The notes under the pieces were generated by a model, which saw nothing but the letters and a program-made list of their open reading frames with translations, was not told the DNA's origin and searched no databases. From contig NZ_JAGZ01000003.1 in NCBI RefSeq assembly GCF_000526915.1, forward strand, positions 248,001 through 312,000: a stretch of DNA of 64,000 nt, in the 5' to 3' direction. Both the position numbers and the translations under genes were made by a program. Below, one piece after another: positions 1 through 8,846 of the stretch. This DNA comes from Mycobacterium genavense ATCC 51234. GTDB taxonomy: Bacteria > Actinomycetota > Actinomycetes > Mycobacteriales > Mycobacteriaceae. Positions within the stretch are counted from its first letter, which is position 1. Every line of letters begins with the position of its first letter.

Positions 1-249
1 GCCGGCGGCGTACATCCGCTCCTCGACGTCGACCGTCAGCGGGAAGAAGTCGAAGTGTTCCTTGGGCGACTTGCTGGCGGTCGTCGCCGACAGCAGCATG
101 TTCTCGTCGTCGAGGTAGGCGACGACGGCACCGGCGGCCTGCAGGGCCAGCCGGCCGGTCTCGAAGCGAACGGTGCGGGTACCGAAGGTCCCGTTGTCGA
201 TTGTGGCGGTCGACTCGAACACGCCTTCATCAATTTGAGCTACAGACAT
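1..249 (-). CDS. pnp: Polynucleotide phosphorylase (GpsI/PNPase), N-terminal fragment
   Basis: Only the first 83 codons lie in the window and the gene runs off the left edge. The ATG is at 249 and the protein starts [13 protein letters not shown], then a [16 protein letters not shown] stretch and [20 protein letters not shown], which is the start of the first RNase PH-like domain of bacterial PNPase. The enzyme is a trimeric, phosphate-dependent 3'-5' exoribonuclease and part of the RNA degradation machinery. It follows rpsO on the same strand, the classical rpsO-pnp order. In M. tuberculosis the lipoprotein gene lppU lies between them; no such ORF is seen here. Confidence 0.93.
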   Translation of the reverse strand, partial: MSVAQIDEGVFESTATIDNGTFGTRTVRFETGRLALQAAGAVVAYLDDENMLLSATTASKSPKEHFDFFPLTVDVEERMYAAG

Positions 250-576
250 GGGTGTCCGTACAGCCTCTCTGAGTTATTCAGCTATTTCGCGTCGTCACAC
301 GCGACCCGCAAGGGTCCGGGGCTGCCCTGAACAAAGAGTCTGAATACGGCTACGGCCATCGATCGAAGCGGCCGAGAAGCCCCAGATCCGGAGCGCCCGG
401 CTGCCACTACCGAAGACCGCCCGATACAGACTGGGCTGCTCCCGTCATGACACGCTGGAACGGAACACGCGGATCTGCGCGGACCGCACCGTTTGTTCGG
501 GCCTGACCGGCCCAGAACGCATCCACTCTACATGGGCGAACTTGGCTCGCCAGAATGACGTGGGATCGGCCGTGCG
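250..576. other. Intergenic region between rpsO and pnp (327 bp)
   Basis: No ORF with plausible mycobacterial coding character is seen on either strand, and no lipobox-bearing lppU-like frame is present. A weak 5-bp stem (GGCGA/TCGCC, 535-551) lies about 25 nt past the rpsO stop and could attenuate transcription into pnp. Nothing else could be assigned. Confidence 0.5.
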
Positions 577-846
577 TCAGCGACGCAGGCCCAGCCGATC
601 GATCAGCGAACGGTAGCGCTCGACGTCGATGTGCGAGATGTACTTGATCAGCCGGCGCCGACGACCCACCAGCAGCAGCAACCCGCGCCGCGAGTGGTGG
701 TCGTGCTTGTGCACCTTGAGGTGTTCGGTGAGGTCGGCGATCCGCTTGGTCAGCAGCGCGATCTGCGCCTCCGGCGACCCGGTGTCGGTGTCGTGCAGGC
801 CGTATTGGCCCAGAATTTCTTTTTTCTGCTCGGCGGTAAGCGCCAC
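577..846 (-). CDS. rpsO: 30S ribosomal protein S15
   Basis: 89 residues with a GTG start at 846, the usual length for bacterial S15. The sequence begins [12 protein letters not shown] and has the family signature [14 protein letters not shown], then [26 protein letters not shown]15 binds 16S rRNA helices 20-22 early in assembly of the 30S platform. A GGAG motif at 855-858 is spaced 8 nt from the GTG. It lies downstream of ribF on the same strand and upstream of pnp. A TAAACT hexamer upstream (933-938) may be its own -10. Confidence 0.97.
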   Translation of the reverse strand: MALTAEQKKEILGQYGLHDTDTGSPEAQIALLTKRIADLTEHLKVHKHDHHSRRGLLLLVGRRRRLIKYISHIDVERYRSLIDRLGLRR

Positions 847-932
847 GAAATTAACTCCATCAATCGGTCCGCGAAGGTTGTATGTCCGGGCGCGGCCACC
901 GCGAACCGCAGCACGCGCCGATGTCGTCCGGC

Positions 933-938
933 AGTTTA
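933..938 (-). promoter_or_regulatory. Candidate -10 hexamer upstream of rpsO
   Basis: On the minus strand this reads TAAACT, matching the mycobacterial TANNNT -10 pattern, about 87 nt before the rpsO GTG in the 141-bp ribF-rpsO gap. No convincing -35 is seen. This is a pattern match only. Confidence 0.35.
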
Positions 939-987
939 GCAGCCAACAGGTGCCCGACCCGAATCGTCGGATGCCGGTCAGCGCTGG

Positions 988-1959
988 TCAGTCCGAGAGC
1001 AGGCTGCGGGTCCGGTCGGTGTCGACGCCGATCTCGGCCACCAGTTCCTTCACCGAATCGAACTTATGCTGTCCGCGGATGCGCGCGACGAAGTCCAGCG
1101 CGACATGCTGTCCGTACAGGTCAGCGTTGGTATCGAGGACGAACGCTTCCACGGTGCGGGTGCGCCCGGAGAAGGTGGGGTTGGTGCCGACGGAGACGGC
1201 GGCCTGGTAGCGCTCCCCCGGGACGACGGTGCCGGTCACCGGTCCGTGCCCGAGCACGGTGCACCAGGCGGCATAGACGCCGTCGGCCGGGATGGCCGAG
1301 TACATCGGCGGTGCGACGTTCGCGGTGGGAAAGCCCAACTCGGCGCCTCGCCCGTAACCGCGGACGACGACGCCCTCGACGCGGTGCGGACGGCCCAGCG
1401 CCTCGGTGGCCGCCACCATGTCGCCGGCGTCGACGCAGGAGCGGATGTAGGTGGACGAGAACGTCACGGTCTCGTTGCTGTGGTGCTCGGACAGCAGCGA
1501 CATCGACTCGACGGCGAATCCGAACCGGTCACCGGCCTTGCGCAGGGTCCCGACCGTGCCGAGCGCCTTCTTGCCGAAGGTGAAGTTCTCCCCCACCACG
1601 ACCTCGACGACATGGAGATGCTCCACCAGTAACTCGTGGACGTAGCGCTCCGGCGTGAGCTTCATGAAGTCCGTGGTGAACGGCATCACCAGGAAGACGT
1701 CGACGCCCAGCTCCTCGACGAGCTCGGCGCGGCGGGTCAGCGTCGTCAGCTGCGCCGGATGACTGCCTGGATAGACCACTTCCATCGGATGCGGGTCGAA
1801 CGTCATCAGCACGGTATGCACGTTGCGTGCCCGCCCGGCTTTCACCGCATGGGCGATCAATTCGGCATGACCGCGGTGCACACCGTCGAACACCCCGATC
1901 GTGAGGACGCATCGGCCCCAATCAGTGGGGATCTCGTCTTGGCCGCGCCACCGCTGCAC
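988..1959 (-). CDS. ribF: Bifunctional riboflavin kinase / FAD synthetase
   Basis: 323 residues, typical for RibF. The N-terminal nucleotidyltransferase half carries GVFDGVHRGHAELI (about residues 22-35), the HxGH-type ATP site of FMN adenylyltransferase, and TFDPHP. The C-terminal flavokinase half has RGAELGFPTANV (about 205-216) and the SVGTNPTF motif. The enzyme makes FMN from riboflavin and then FAD in the cytosol. It corresponds to Rv2786c, upstream of rpsO in the same direction. Its start faces the divergent sirR gene with about 140 bp between them. Confidence 0.95.
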   Translation of the reverse strand: MQRWRGQDEIPTDWGRCVLTIGVFDGVHRGHAELIAHAVKAGRARNVHTVLMTFDPHPMEVVYPGSHPAQLTTLTRRAELVEELGVDVFLVMPFTTDFMKLTPERYVHELLVEHLHVVEVVVGENFTFGKKALGTVGTLRKAGDRFGFAVESMSLLSEHHSNETVTFSSTYIRSCVDAGDMVAATEALGRPHRVEGVVVRGYGRGAELGFPTANVAPPMYSAIPADGVYAAWCTVLGHGPVTGTVVPGERYQAAVSVGTNPTFSGRTRTVEAFVLDTNADLYGQHVALDFVARIRGQHKFDSVKELVAEIGVDTDRTRSLLSD

Positions 1960-2076
1960 GCCGCAAGCCTACGATGCGTACCGGCCCGACGCGCCGTAAG
2001 ATCCCGATTCCGCAGTACCGGGGCCGGTGTTTCGGCACCGCGACACCGCCCGGCACGGCCAGCACGCCGAATCAGA

Positions 2077-2093
2077 CCTAGATTGCCTAAACT
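2077..2093 (+). promoter_or_regulatory. Leaderless sirR promoter with overlapping dyad (putative metal-regulator box)
   Basis: TAAACT at 2088-2093 is a good -10 hexamer lying 8 nt before the GTG at 2102, so the transcript is probably leaderless. An imperfect dyad, CCTAG-ATTGC-CTAAA (2077-2091), covers the hexamer. DtxR/MntR/IdeR regulators bind TTAG/CTAA-rich dyads of this kind, so metal-dependent autorepression is a reasonable inference. No binding data are available. Confidence 0.45.
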
Positions 2094-2101
2094 TTTTGTT
2101 T

Positions 2102-2806
2102 GTGAGGGCTGACGACGAGGCTGGCGGTCTCACCGCGGTTGGCCAGGACTATCTCAAGGTCATCTGGAATGCCCAGGAGTGGTCCCCCGATGGCACGCCG
2201 CAAAAGGTCAGCACCAAGATGTTGGCCGACCGGATCGGGGTGTCGGCCAGCACCGCCTCGGAGTCCATCCGCAAACTCGCCGAGCAGGGACTGGTCCATC
2301 ACCCGAAGTACGGCGCGGTGACCCTGACCGACGCGGGCCGGCGCGCGGCGCTGGAGGTGGTGCGCCGGCACCGGCTGCTGGAGACCTTCCTGGTCAACGA
2401 GCTCGGCTACGGGTGGGACGAGGTGCACGACGAGGCCGAGGTGCTCGAGCACGCGGTGTCGGATCGGTTGGTGGACCGCATCGACGCCAAGCTGGGATTC
2501 CCGCAGCGCGATCCGCACGGTGACCCCATCCCGGCGTCCGACGGGCAGGTGCCCACCCCGCCGGCCCGCCAGCTGTGGGCGTGCGCCGAGGGCGAAACCG
2601 CGACGGTGGCCCGCATCTCCGACAAGGACCCCGAGATGCTGCGGTATTTCGACAGCGTCGAGATCAACCTCGACTCCCGGGTGCGGGTGGTGGCGCGCCG
2701 CGAATTCGCCGGCATAATCTCGGTCGCGATCCAAGCACTCGGCGGCGCAGAGGCCACCGTCGATCTCGGCAGTCCCGCCGCCCGGGCAATCTGGGTCGTG
2801 CCATAG
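2102..2806 (+). CDS. sirR: DtxR/MntR-family metal-dependent transcriptional regulator (SirR, Rv2788-like)
   Basis: 234 residues from the GTG at 2102. This start is preferred to the upstream ATG at 2027 because family members begin VRADDE and the -10 lies just before it. The N-terminal winged helix has KVSTKMLADRIGVSASTASESIRKLAEQGLV, then RRHRLLETFLV and DEVHDEAEVLEHAVSD, the metal-binding and dimer helices with His/Glu ligands. The C-terminal FeoA/SH3-like domain ends EFAGIISVAIQ...WVVP. Its M. tuberculosis relative is the manganese-responsive MntR. It is divergent from ribF and convergent with the acyl-CoA dehydrogenase gene. Confidence 0.9.
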   Translation: MRADDEAGGLTAVGQDYLKVIWNAQEWSPDGTPQKVSTKMLADRIGVSASTASESIRKLAEQGLVHHPKYGAVTLTDAGRRAALEVVRRHRLLETFLVNELGYGWDEVHDEAEVLEHAVSDRLVDRIDAKLGFPQRDPHGDPIPASDGQVPTPPARQLWACAEGETATVARISDKDPEMLRYFDSVEINLDSRVRVVARREFAGIISVAIQALGGAEATVDLGSPAARAIWVVP

Positions 2807-2866
2807 CGCGGCGTCGCTTCCTCGCGCCGTCCTCGCGGCTTCCGCGCGTCTTACTCGCGGCTTTTT

Positions 2867-2932
2867 CGCGCCGAACGTGCTCTGATGCCGACAATCCGGC
2901 GGATTTTCCGCCATGAGAACACGTTCGGCGCG
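2867..2932. terminator. Long perfect-arm inverted repeat between convergent genes
   Basis: Thirteen-base arms CGCGCCGAACGTG (2867-2879) and CACGTTCGGCGCG (2920-2932) are perfectly complementary. Inside them sits a second hairpin, GGCGGA-TTT-TCCGCC, near 2898-2912. The element lies between the sirR stop and the stop of the opposing fadE gene, so a bidirectional terminator is the likely role. Mycobacterial terminators often lack a U-tract, as here. Confidence 0.7.
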
Positions 2933-2952
2933 TGACGCCCTTGCCGTGTTGC

Positions 2953-4185
2953 CTAGGCCAGCAGCCCCTTGGCGATGTGGGTGACCTGAACCTCGTTGCT
3001 TCCGGCGTAAATCATCAGCGACTTGGCATCGCGGGCCAGCTGCTCGACGCGGTACTCGGCCATATAGCCGTTGCCGCCGAACAGCTGCACGGCCTCCATC
3101 GCCACCTCGGTGGCCGCCTCCGAGGAGTACAGCTTGACCGCCGAGGCCTCGGCCAGCGTCAACGGTTTACCGGCCTGCTGACGCTCGATCGTCATGAACA
3201 CGATGTTCTGCACGTTCATCCGGGCGATTTCCATCTTCGCCAGCTTGAGCTGGATCAGTTGGAACTGCCCGATGTTGCGGCCCCACAGCGTGCGATTCTT
3301 CGCGTAGTCCACGCACAGCCGGTGGCATTCCTCGATGATGCCCAGCGCCATCATCGCGATCCCGATCCGCTCGGCGGCGAAGTTGTCGCGGGCGCTTTCG
3401 CGGCCGTCACTCTGCTGCTCGCTCTCGCCGAGCAGCCGGTCCGGGGTCAGCCGCACGTTGTCGAAGAACAACTCGCCGGTCGGCGAGGACATCATGCCCA
3501 TCTTCTTGAACGTTTTGCCCTGCGTCAGGCCCGGCATCCCCGCGTCCAGCACGAACACCAGCACCGGGCGGTTGCGCTTATCTACGCCGGCGTCGCCCTC
3601 GTCCAGCTTGGCGTAGACCACCAGCACGTCAGCGTAGGGGCCGTTGGTGATGAAGGTCTTCTGCCCGTTAAGGATGTAGTCTTCGCCGTCACGCTTGACG
3701 TAGGTCTTCATCCCGCCGAACGCGTCCGATCCGGAGTCCGGCTCGGTAATCGCCCACGCCGCAATCTTTTCCAGCGTCATCAGCTCCGGCAGCCAGCGCT
3801 CCTTCTGGGCCAGCGTGCCGCGGCTCATGATGGTCGCCGCGCCCAGGCCCAGGCTCACCGATGCGGTGCTCAGCAATCCGATGCTGACCCGGGCGATTTC
3901 GGAAACCAGTACCGCGACCATCGATTGCTGGCCGGCCATGCCGCCGGAATCGTCTGTGGTGTCCGGCTTTTCACCGTTTTGCCGGGCGCGCTCGCGGTCC
4001 AGCATCTTCTTGACCGACTCGGCGGCCATCGTGTCGAGGCCGAACTGGCTGAAGAATTTGCGCGCGATCGGATACGGCGACAACCCACCGGTTTCCAGCT
4101 CGTCCAGATGCGGGCGGATTTCCTTATCCACGAACTGACGAACGGCATCCCGCATCATCAGGTCGGTTTCCGACCATTCGATCAT
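2953..4185 (-). CDS. fadE21: Acyl-CoA dehydrogenase (FadE21-like)
   Basis: 410 residues with a full ACAD layout: an N-terminal helical domain; a middle beta domain with WAITEPDSGSDA (about 144-155), NGQKTFITNG (173-182) and FFDNVRL; and a C-terminal FAD/helical domain with FGGNGYMAEYRVEQLARD (about 369-386). It oxidises an acyl-CoA to the enoyl-CoA with FAD. The usual C-terminal catalytic Glu (Y-E-G) is Ala394 here (YAGSNEVQ). Glu272, in AAERIGIAMM, sits where isovaleryl-CoA dehydrogenases keep their base and probably replaces it. The thiolase-like ltp1 ends 6 bp upstream, so they are likely co-transcribed. It matches Rv2789c. Confidence 0.93.
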   Translation of the reverse strand: MIEWSETDLMMRDAVRQFVDKEIRPHLDELETGGLSPYPIARKFFSQFGLDTMAAESVKKMLDRERARQNGEKPDTTDDSGGMAGQQSMVAVLVSEIARVSIGLLSTASVSLGLGAATIMSRGTLAQKERWLPELMTLEKIAAWAITEPDSGSDAFGGMKTYVKRDGEDYILNGQKTFITNGPYADVLVVYAKLDEGDAGVDKRNRPVLVFVLDAGMPGLTQGKTFKKMGMMSSPTGELFFDNVRLTPDRLLGESEQQSDGRESARDNFAAERIGIAMMALGIIEECHRLCVDYAKNRTLWGRNIGQFQLIQLKLAKMEIARMNVQNIVFMTIERQQAGKPLTLAEASAVKLYSSEAATEVAMEAVQLFGGNGYMAEYRVEQLARDAKSLMIYAGSNEVQVTHIAKGLLA

Positions 4186-4191
4186 GGCGTC

Positions 4192-5382
4192 CTAACGCTC
4201 GGCCCGCTGGTAGGCGGTCACGACGGCGGCCCCACCCAGCCCGATGTTGTGTTGCAGTGCAGCGCTGACGTTGTCGACCTGACGCTTGTCGGCCTGGCCG
4301 CGCAGCTGCCAGTTCAGCTCGGCGCACTGCGCCAGCCCGGTCGCGCCCAGCGGGTGGCCCTTGGAGATCAGCCCGCCGGACGGGTTGATCACCCAGCGCC
4401 CGCCGTAGGTGGTGTCGCCGTCGTCGATCAGCTTGGGCGCCTCACCCGCACCGCACAGCCCGAGGGCTTCGTAGAGCAGCAGTTCGTTGGCCGAGAAGCA
4501 GTCGTGCAACTCGATCACCTGGAAGTCCTCCGGGCCCAACCCGGACTGATCGTAAACCCGTTGCGCCGCTTGAACATTCATGTCGTAGCCGATGAGGCCC
4601 TTGGCGCTGCCGTCGAAGGTGGACTTGAAGTCGGTGGTCATGGCCTGCCCGACGATTTCCACCGCCTGGGTGGCCAGCCCGTGGCGGTCGACGAATCCCT
4701 CCGAGGCCAGGATCGCCGCGCCCGACCCGTCGGACGTCGGCGAGCACTGCAACTTGGTCAGCGGGTCGTAGATCATCTTCGCCGCCAGGATGTCGTCGAG
4801 GGTGTACTCGTCCTGGAACTGGGCGAACGGGTTGTTCACCGAATGCTTGTGGTTCTTGTAGCCGATCTTGGCAAAGTGCTCCGCGGTCGAGCCGTACTGC
4901 TTCATGTGCTCGCGGCCTGCCGCGCCGAACATCCACGGCGCCGCCGGGAAAACGAACTCGCTGATCTCGGCCATCGCCTTGACGTGCTTGTCCATCGGGT
5001 TGGTGCGGTCTTCGTAGGTCGTCGCCAGCGACCCGGGCTTCATCTTCTCGAACCCCAGCGCGATCGTGCAGTCGGCCAGCCCGCCGCGAATCGCCTGCGC
5101 GGCCAAAAACAGTGCGGTCGAGCCCGTCGAACAGTTGTTGTTGACGTTGACGATCGGAATGCCGGTCAGGCCCAGTTCGTAGAGTGCGCGCTGGCCCGCG
5201 GTGGATTCGCCGTAGACGTAGCCGACGTAGCCCTGCTCGATCTCGCTGTAGTCGATGCCCGCGTCGGTCAACGCGTTGGTGCCCGACTCCCGTGCCATGT
5301 CCGGGTAATCCCAACCCTCGCGGCGGCCCGGCTTCTCGAACTTCGTCATGCCCACGCCGATGACATAGACCTTGTTGGACAT
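4192..5382 (-). CDS. ltp1: Lipid-transfer / thiolase-like protein (Ltp1, SCP-x thiolase family)
   Basis: 396 residues of the thiolase fold. The nucleophilic cysteine is about Cys84 in [31 protein letters not shown] follows, and the C-terminal [17 protein letters not shown] holds the catalytic His. Family members in mycobacteria act as thiolases or retro-aldol components in lipid and sterol side-chain breakdown; the substrate cannot be read from sequence. It is upstream of fadE21 on the same strand with a 6-bp gap, which suggests a two-step acyl-CoA degradation pair. It matches Rv2790c. Confidence 0.9.
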   Translation of the reverse strand: MSNKVYVIGVGMTKFEKPGRREGWDYPDMARESGTNALTDAGIDYSEIEQGYVGYVYGESTAGQRALYELGLTGIPIVNVNNNCSTGSTALFLAAQAIRGGLADCTIALGFEKMKPGSLATTYEDRTNPMDKHVKAMAEISEFVFPAAPWMFGAAGREHMKQYGSTAEHFAKIGYKNHKHSVNNPFAQFQDEYTLDDILAAKMIYDPLTKLQCSPTSDGSGAAILASEGFVDRHGLATQAVEIVGQAMTTDFKSTFDGSAKGLIGYDMNVQAAQRVYDQSGLGPEDFQVIELHDCFSANELLLYEALGLCGAGEAPKLIDDGDTTYGGRWVINPSGGLISKGHPLGATGLAQCAELNWQLRGQADKRQVDNVSAALQHNIGLGGAAVVTAYQRAER

Positions 5383-5514
5383 CGTTGCCCCTTTCGACCG
5401 GCCCGACGGCCCGAGTTGTTGACACCCGTCTAGTCGGCAGCTTAGCCGTGCTGGTTTGGCGGCGGAAACCCCGTCACAACGTCGCCGGGCGCGGTCCGAT
5501 TACCCGGCTCCTCC

Positions 5515-6423
5515 TCAGAACGGGCCGTTCTGCATCGTCGCCGGGCGCAGCACCACCACCGATTTGGTCCGCGAACCCTCGTCGCGCAGCAGCGCGACCA
5601 CCCGGCCGTCGTCGCAGGCGGCGGCGTAGACGCCGTCGATTCCCGCCGGTGACAAGGGCCGGCCGTGGCTGGCCGACTCGGCCTCCTCGGCGGTCAGCAC
5701 CCGGAGCGGGAACACCAGCAGGCATGCCTCGTCCAACGTCCAGCTCAGCCCCGGCCGCTCGGCCAGTTCGTCGAGCGTGCGCGCCTGGTCCAGCCCGAAG
5801 CGGCCGACGCGGATGCGCCGCAACGACGTCAGATGTCCACCCACCCCGAGCGCGGACCCCAGGTCGCGGGCCAGCGCACGGATGTAGGTACCCGACGAGC
5901 AGTCGACCTCGACGTCGAGATCGATCACCTCAGCGCCGCGTCGGGTCGCGGTGACCTCGAACCGGTCGATGCGGACCGGGCGGGCGGTGAGCTCGACGGC
6001 CTCTCCCTCGCGGACCCGTTGATACGCGCGCTTGCCATCGACCTTGATCGCGCTGACCGCCGAGGGCACCTGTTCGATGTCGCCGCGCAGCCCGGCGACC
6101 GCTTCGGCGATGGCCCGATCCGTCACGTGCGAGGTCGAAACACTTTGCAGCAGTTCACCTTCGGCGTCCTCGGTGGAAGTCGTCTGGCCCAGACGGATCG
6201 TCGCGGCATACGACTTCTCCGCTGCCGTCAACAGGCCGAGGATCTTGGTGGCACGATCGATCCCGATCACCAGCACGCCGGTGGCCATCGGGTCCAGTGT
6301 GCCGGCGTGGCCCACCCGGCGGGTGGCAAAGATCCGGCGGCAACGGCTCACCACGTCGTGACTGGTCATTCCGGCGGGCTTGTCGACGACGACCAATCCC
6401 GGTCCGGTGGGGCTTCCGGTCAT
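5515..6423 (-). CDS. truB: tRNA pseudouridine(55) synthase TruB
   Basis: 302 residues from the ATG at 6423. This start is chosen because the protein then begins [25 protein letters not shown], as TruB proteins do. The catalytic Asp is Asp44 in [32 protein letters not shown] marks the second half of the fold, and a PUA-like tail follows. It converts U55 of tRNAs to pseudouridine. The ATG overlaps the pptT stop (ATGA), giving translational coupling in a pptH-pptT-truB operon. It corresponds to Rv2793c. Confidence 0.95.
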   Translation of the reverse strand: MTGSPTGPGLVVVDKPAGMTSHDVVSRCRRIFATRRVGHAGTLDPMATGVLVIGIDRATKILGLLTAAEKSYAATIRLGQTTSTEDAEGELLQSVSTSHVTDRAIAEAVAGLRGDIEQVPSAVSAIKVDGKRAYQRVREGEAVELTARPVRIDRFEVTATRRGAEVIDLDVEVDCSSGTYIRALARDLGSALGVGGHLTSLRRIRVGRFGLDQARTLDELAERPGLSWTLDEACLLVFPLRVLTAEEAESASHGRPLSPAGIDGVYAAACDDGRVVALLRDEGSRTKSVVVLRPATMQNGPF

Positions 6424-7094
6424 AGGACGATCGCGGTGAGCACGAGTCCGCGGTCGACCGTCCAGCGGCCCCGCAACACGGTCAGCGGCGGACCCGACAG
6501 CGCCTCCGGGTCGATCAGGACCCGCGAGACAAAGGTGCCGGCCGTCGGGCCGTCGGCCTCGAAGCTGATGTGGGCGTCTTCGAAACCCAACCATCTCTTG
6601 GTCAGCGGGAACCACGACTTGTACGTTGCCTCCTTGGCGCAGAACAGGATTCGATCCCAGTGCAGGCCGTCCGGCATTGCCCGCGGAATTTCGCCGCGCT
6701 CGGCCGGCAGGCTGATCGCATCCAGTACACCGTCGGGCAACACGTCGTGGGGTTCGGCGTCGATGCCCACCGAGCGCACCGCGGTGCTGCGCCCCACCAC
6801 CGCACCGCGATACCCCGTGCAGTGGGTGAGGCTGCCGACCACACCGTCGGGCCAGCAGGGTTCTCCCTTGTCGCCCTTGAGGATCGGCACCGGCGGCAGG
6901 CCCAGCTCACCCAGCGCGACCCGTGCGCAGTACCGCACGGTGACGAACTCGTTGCGCCGCTTGGCCACCGACTTGGCGATCAGCGGCTCTTCTTCCGGCA
7001 ACGGGGCCAGCCCGGGCGGGTCGGAATACAGCTCCGCGCAGGCCATTTCGGAGGTCGTCGGCACCACCGACGACACCAGCAGTTCGGCCGTCAT
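6420..7094 (-). CDS. pptT: 4'-phosphopantetheinyl transferase PptT (Sfp-type)
   Basis: 224 residues from the ATG at 7094. It carries the Sfp-type signatures [11 protein letters not shown] (Asp112 and Glu114 as magnesium ligands) and [17 protein letters not shown] (Glu155 in KEAxYK). It moves phosphopantetheine from CoA to acyl carrier domains of mycolate FAS-I/PKS and siderophore NRPS enzymes. Its start overlaps the pptH stop (ATGA) and its stop overlaps the truB start. Much longer in-frame extensions upstream belong to the pptH reading region and are not used. It corresponds to Rv2794c. Confidence 0.95.
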   Translation of the reverse strand: MTAELLVSSVVPTTSEMACAELYSDPPGLAPLPEEEPLIAKSVAKRRNEFVTVRYCARVALGELGLPPVPILKGDKGEPCWPDGVVGSLTHCTGYRGAVVGRSTAVRSVGIDAEPHDVLPDGVLDAISLPAERGEIPRAMPDGLHWDRILFCAKEATYKSWFPLTKRWLGFEDAHISFEADGPTAGTFVSRVLIDPEALSGPPLTVLRGRWTVDRGLVLTAIVL

Positions 7095-8056
7095 CGCGAC
7101 TGCCGCTGGCGCAACTTTTCCCGGAACTGCTCGGACTGCGCCTTCATCTCGGGCGTGATCACGAAGTGGCCGCCGAAGTCGTTGAGGTAGCCCGGCGCGT
7201 ACTGCGGATCGGGCAGGATCTGGCGCAGCCAGCTGTACGGCTTGCGGCGCCGCCATTCGCGCGGGTAGCCGACCGAGACTTCCTCGAAGCGCACGTCGTC
7301 GTACCAGGTGGTCCGCGGGATGTGCAGGTGGCCGTAGACCGAGCAGATGGCGTTGTAGCGGGTGTGCCAGTCGGCGGTCTTGGTGGTCCCGCACCACAGC
7401 GAGAACTCCGGATAGAACAGCGCATCGCAGGGGTCGCGCACCAGCGGGAAATGGTTCACCAACACCGTCGGCGTCATCCAGTCGAGTTGCTCCAGGCGGG
7501 CCCGAGTGATGTCCACCCGCTCGCGGCACCAGGCGTCGCGGGTCGGGTACGGCTCCGGCGAGAGCAGGAATTCGTCGGTGGCCACCACGTTGCGCTCGCG
7601 CGCGATTTCCAGGCCCTGGGCTTTGCTCAGCGCCCCCTCTGGCAAGAAGGTGTAGTCGTAGAGCAAGAACATCGGCACGATCGTGGCCGGGCCGCCGCGT
7701 TCGGTCCACACCGGGAACGGATGTTCCGGGGTGATCACGCCCATCTCGTCGCAGATGTTGACCAGGTAGTCGTAGCGGGCCTTGCCGAAGACCTGGTTGG
7801 GATCACGGTTGGTGGTCCACAGCTCGTGGTTGCCCGGCACCCAGATCACCTTGGTGAACCGGCGTCGCAGCAGGTCAAGGGCCCAACGGATCTCGTCGGT
7901 GCGCTCGGCCACGTCGCCGGCGACGATCAGCCAGTCCTCCGGCGACGACGGATGCAGCGATTCGGTGACCGGCTTGTTGCCCATGTGACCCGTGTGCAAG
8001 TCGGACACCGCCCACAGCGTCGGCTGCCCCCGATTGCTCGAGTCGCTTGTCACCAC
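7091..8056 (-). CDS. pptH: Metallophosphoesterase PptH (phosphopantetheinyl hydrolase)
   Basis: About 321 residues. Two adjacent GTG codons (8056 and 8053) could start it; the true start is uncertain by one codon. Calcineurin-like motifs appear in order: SDLHTGH, AGDVAER, VPGNHELW, LVNHFPL and YGHLHIPR, which together hold the binuclear metal site. The M. tuberculosis homologue Rv2795c removes phosphopantetheine from carrier proteins and so opposes PptT. The overlapping coupling to pptT is conserved here. The N-terminal in-frame extension to 8956 is antisense to other genes and is rejected. Confidence 0.92.
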   Translation of the reverse strand: MVTSDSSNRGQPTLWAVSDLHTGHMGNKPVTESLHPSSPEDWLIVAGDVAERTDEIRWALDLLRRRFTKVIWVPGNHELWTTNRDPNQVFGKARYDYLVNICDEMGVITPEHPFPVWTERGGPATIVPMFLLYDYTFLPEGALSKAQGLEIARERNVVATDEFLLSPEPYPTRDAWCRERVDITRARLEQLDWMTPTVLVNHFPLVRDPCDALFYPEFSLWCGTTKTADWHTRYNAICSVYGHLHIPRTTWYDDVRFEEVSVGYPREWRRRKPYSWLRQILPDPQYAPGYLNDFGGHFVITPEMKAQSEQFREKLRQRQSR

Positions 8057-8224
8057 GAGTAACCAGCGTAACGACCCGGCGCGCTGACCCCGGTTCGGCC
8101 GCGGCCTTCGGCCCCGCCGACGCCCCGTGCACCTGCCGGTTAGAACAAGTTCAGGTTTGGCTGTCACCTCGCGCACGTGACTTGTAAACTCCCCGCAAAG
8201 GGACGGCCGAGGGTAGGGGGTGTC

Positions 8225-8812
8225 ATGTTCACCACGGTGCGCCTGCTGGGGGCGCTTGGTGCGGTGATCACAGCGGTCATCGGCGGCACCGTGGGCTGGC
8301 ACAGTGCGCCGCCGGCGCCGACCCAAGCCGACCGGAGCGTCGGGCTGCGCTCGACCGCGCAGCCGATGGAAACCACGATGAAGAGCCCGATCATCGCGAC
8401 CACCGACCCGAGCCCGTTCGATCCCTGCCGGGACGTTCCGTTCGACGCGCTGCAGCGACTCGGGCTGGCGTTCACCCCGCCCGAACCCCAGGACGGGCTG
8501 CGCTGCCAATTCGACGCGGGCAACTACCAGCTCGCCGTTGAACCCATCGTCTGGCGCACCTACGAGCAGTCGTTGCCCCCCGATGCCCTCGAGACGACGA
8601 TCCAGGGGCACCGGGCGGCCACCTACTGGGTGCTGAAGCCGACCTACCACAACAGCTACTGGTTCTTCTCCTGCATGGTGGCGTTCAACACCAGCTACGG
8701 CGTGCTGCAGCAGGCCTTGTTCTACTCGACGGTTTACTCCAACCCCGAGGTCGACTGCCCGTCCACCAACCTGCAGCGGGCCAACGACCTCACGCCGTAC
8801 TACAAGTTCTAG
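8225..8812 (+). CDS. Secreted or membrane-anchored DUF3558-like protein (Rv2799-like)
   Basis: 195 residues with an N-terminal hydrophobic segment (about residues 5-25, RLLGALGAVITAVIGGTVGW), then a linker and a domain starting PFDPCRDVPFDALQRLGL, which resembles DUF3558 secreted proteins. Cysteines at DPC, LRCQF, FSCMV and VDCPS could form disulfides outside the cell. A strong ribosome-binding stretch (AGGGTAGGGGG) precedes the ATG. It stands just before the Rv2800-like hydrolase on the same strand, matching the position of the M. tuberculosis membrane protein Rv2799. The function is unknown. Confidence 0.75.
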   Translation: MFTTVRLLGALGAVITAVIGGTVGWHSAPPAPTQADRSVGLRSTAQPMETTMKSPIIATTDPSPFDPCRDVPFDALQRLGLAFTPPEPQDGLRCQFDAGNYQLAVEPIVWRTYEQSLPPDALETTIQGHRAATYWVLKPTYHNSYWFFSCMVAFNTSYGVLQQALFYSTVYSNPEVDCPSTNLQRANDLTPYYKF

Positions 8813-8846
8813 CCCGGCCGTATCGCTGGCGTCGGCCTCTAATCTG

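Noticed and set aside
2932..5433. 833-codon open frame on the plus strand antisense to fadE21 and ltp1
   Set aside because: It is a GC-rich shadow frame; the opposite strand encodes two complete enzymes with all catalytic motifs and good spacing.
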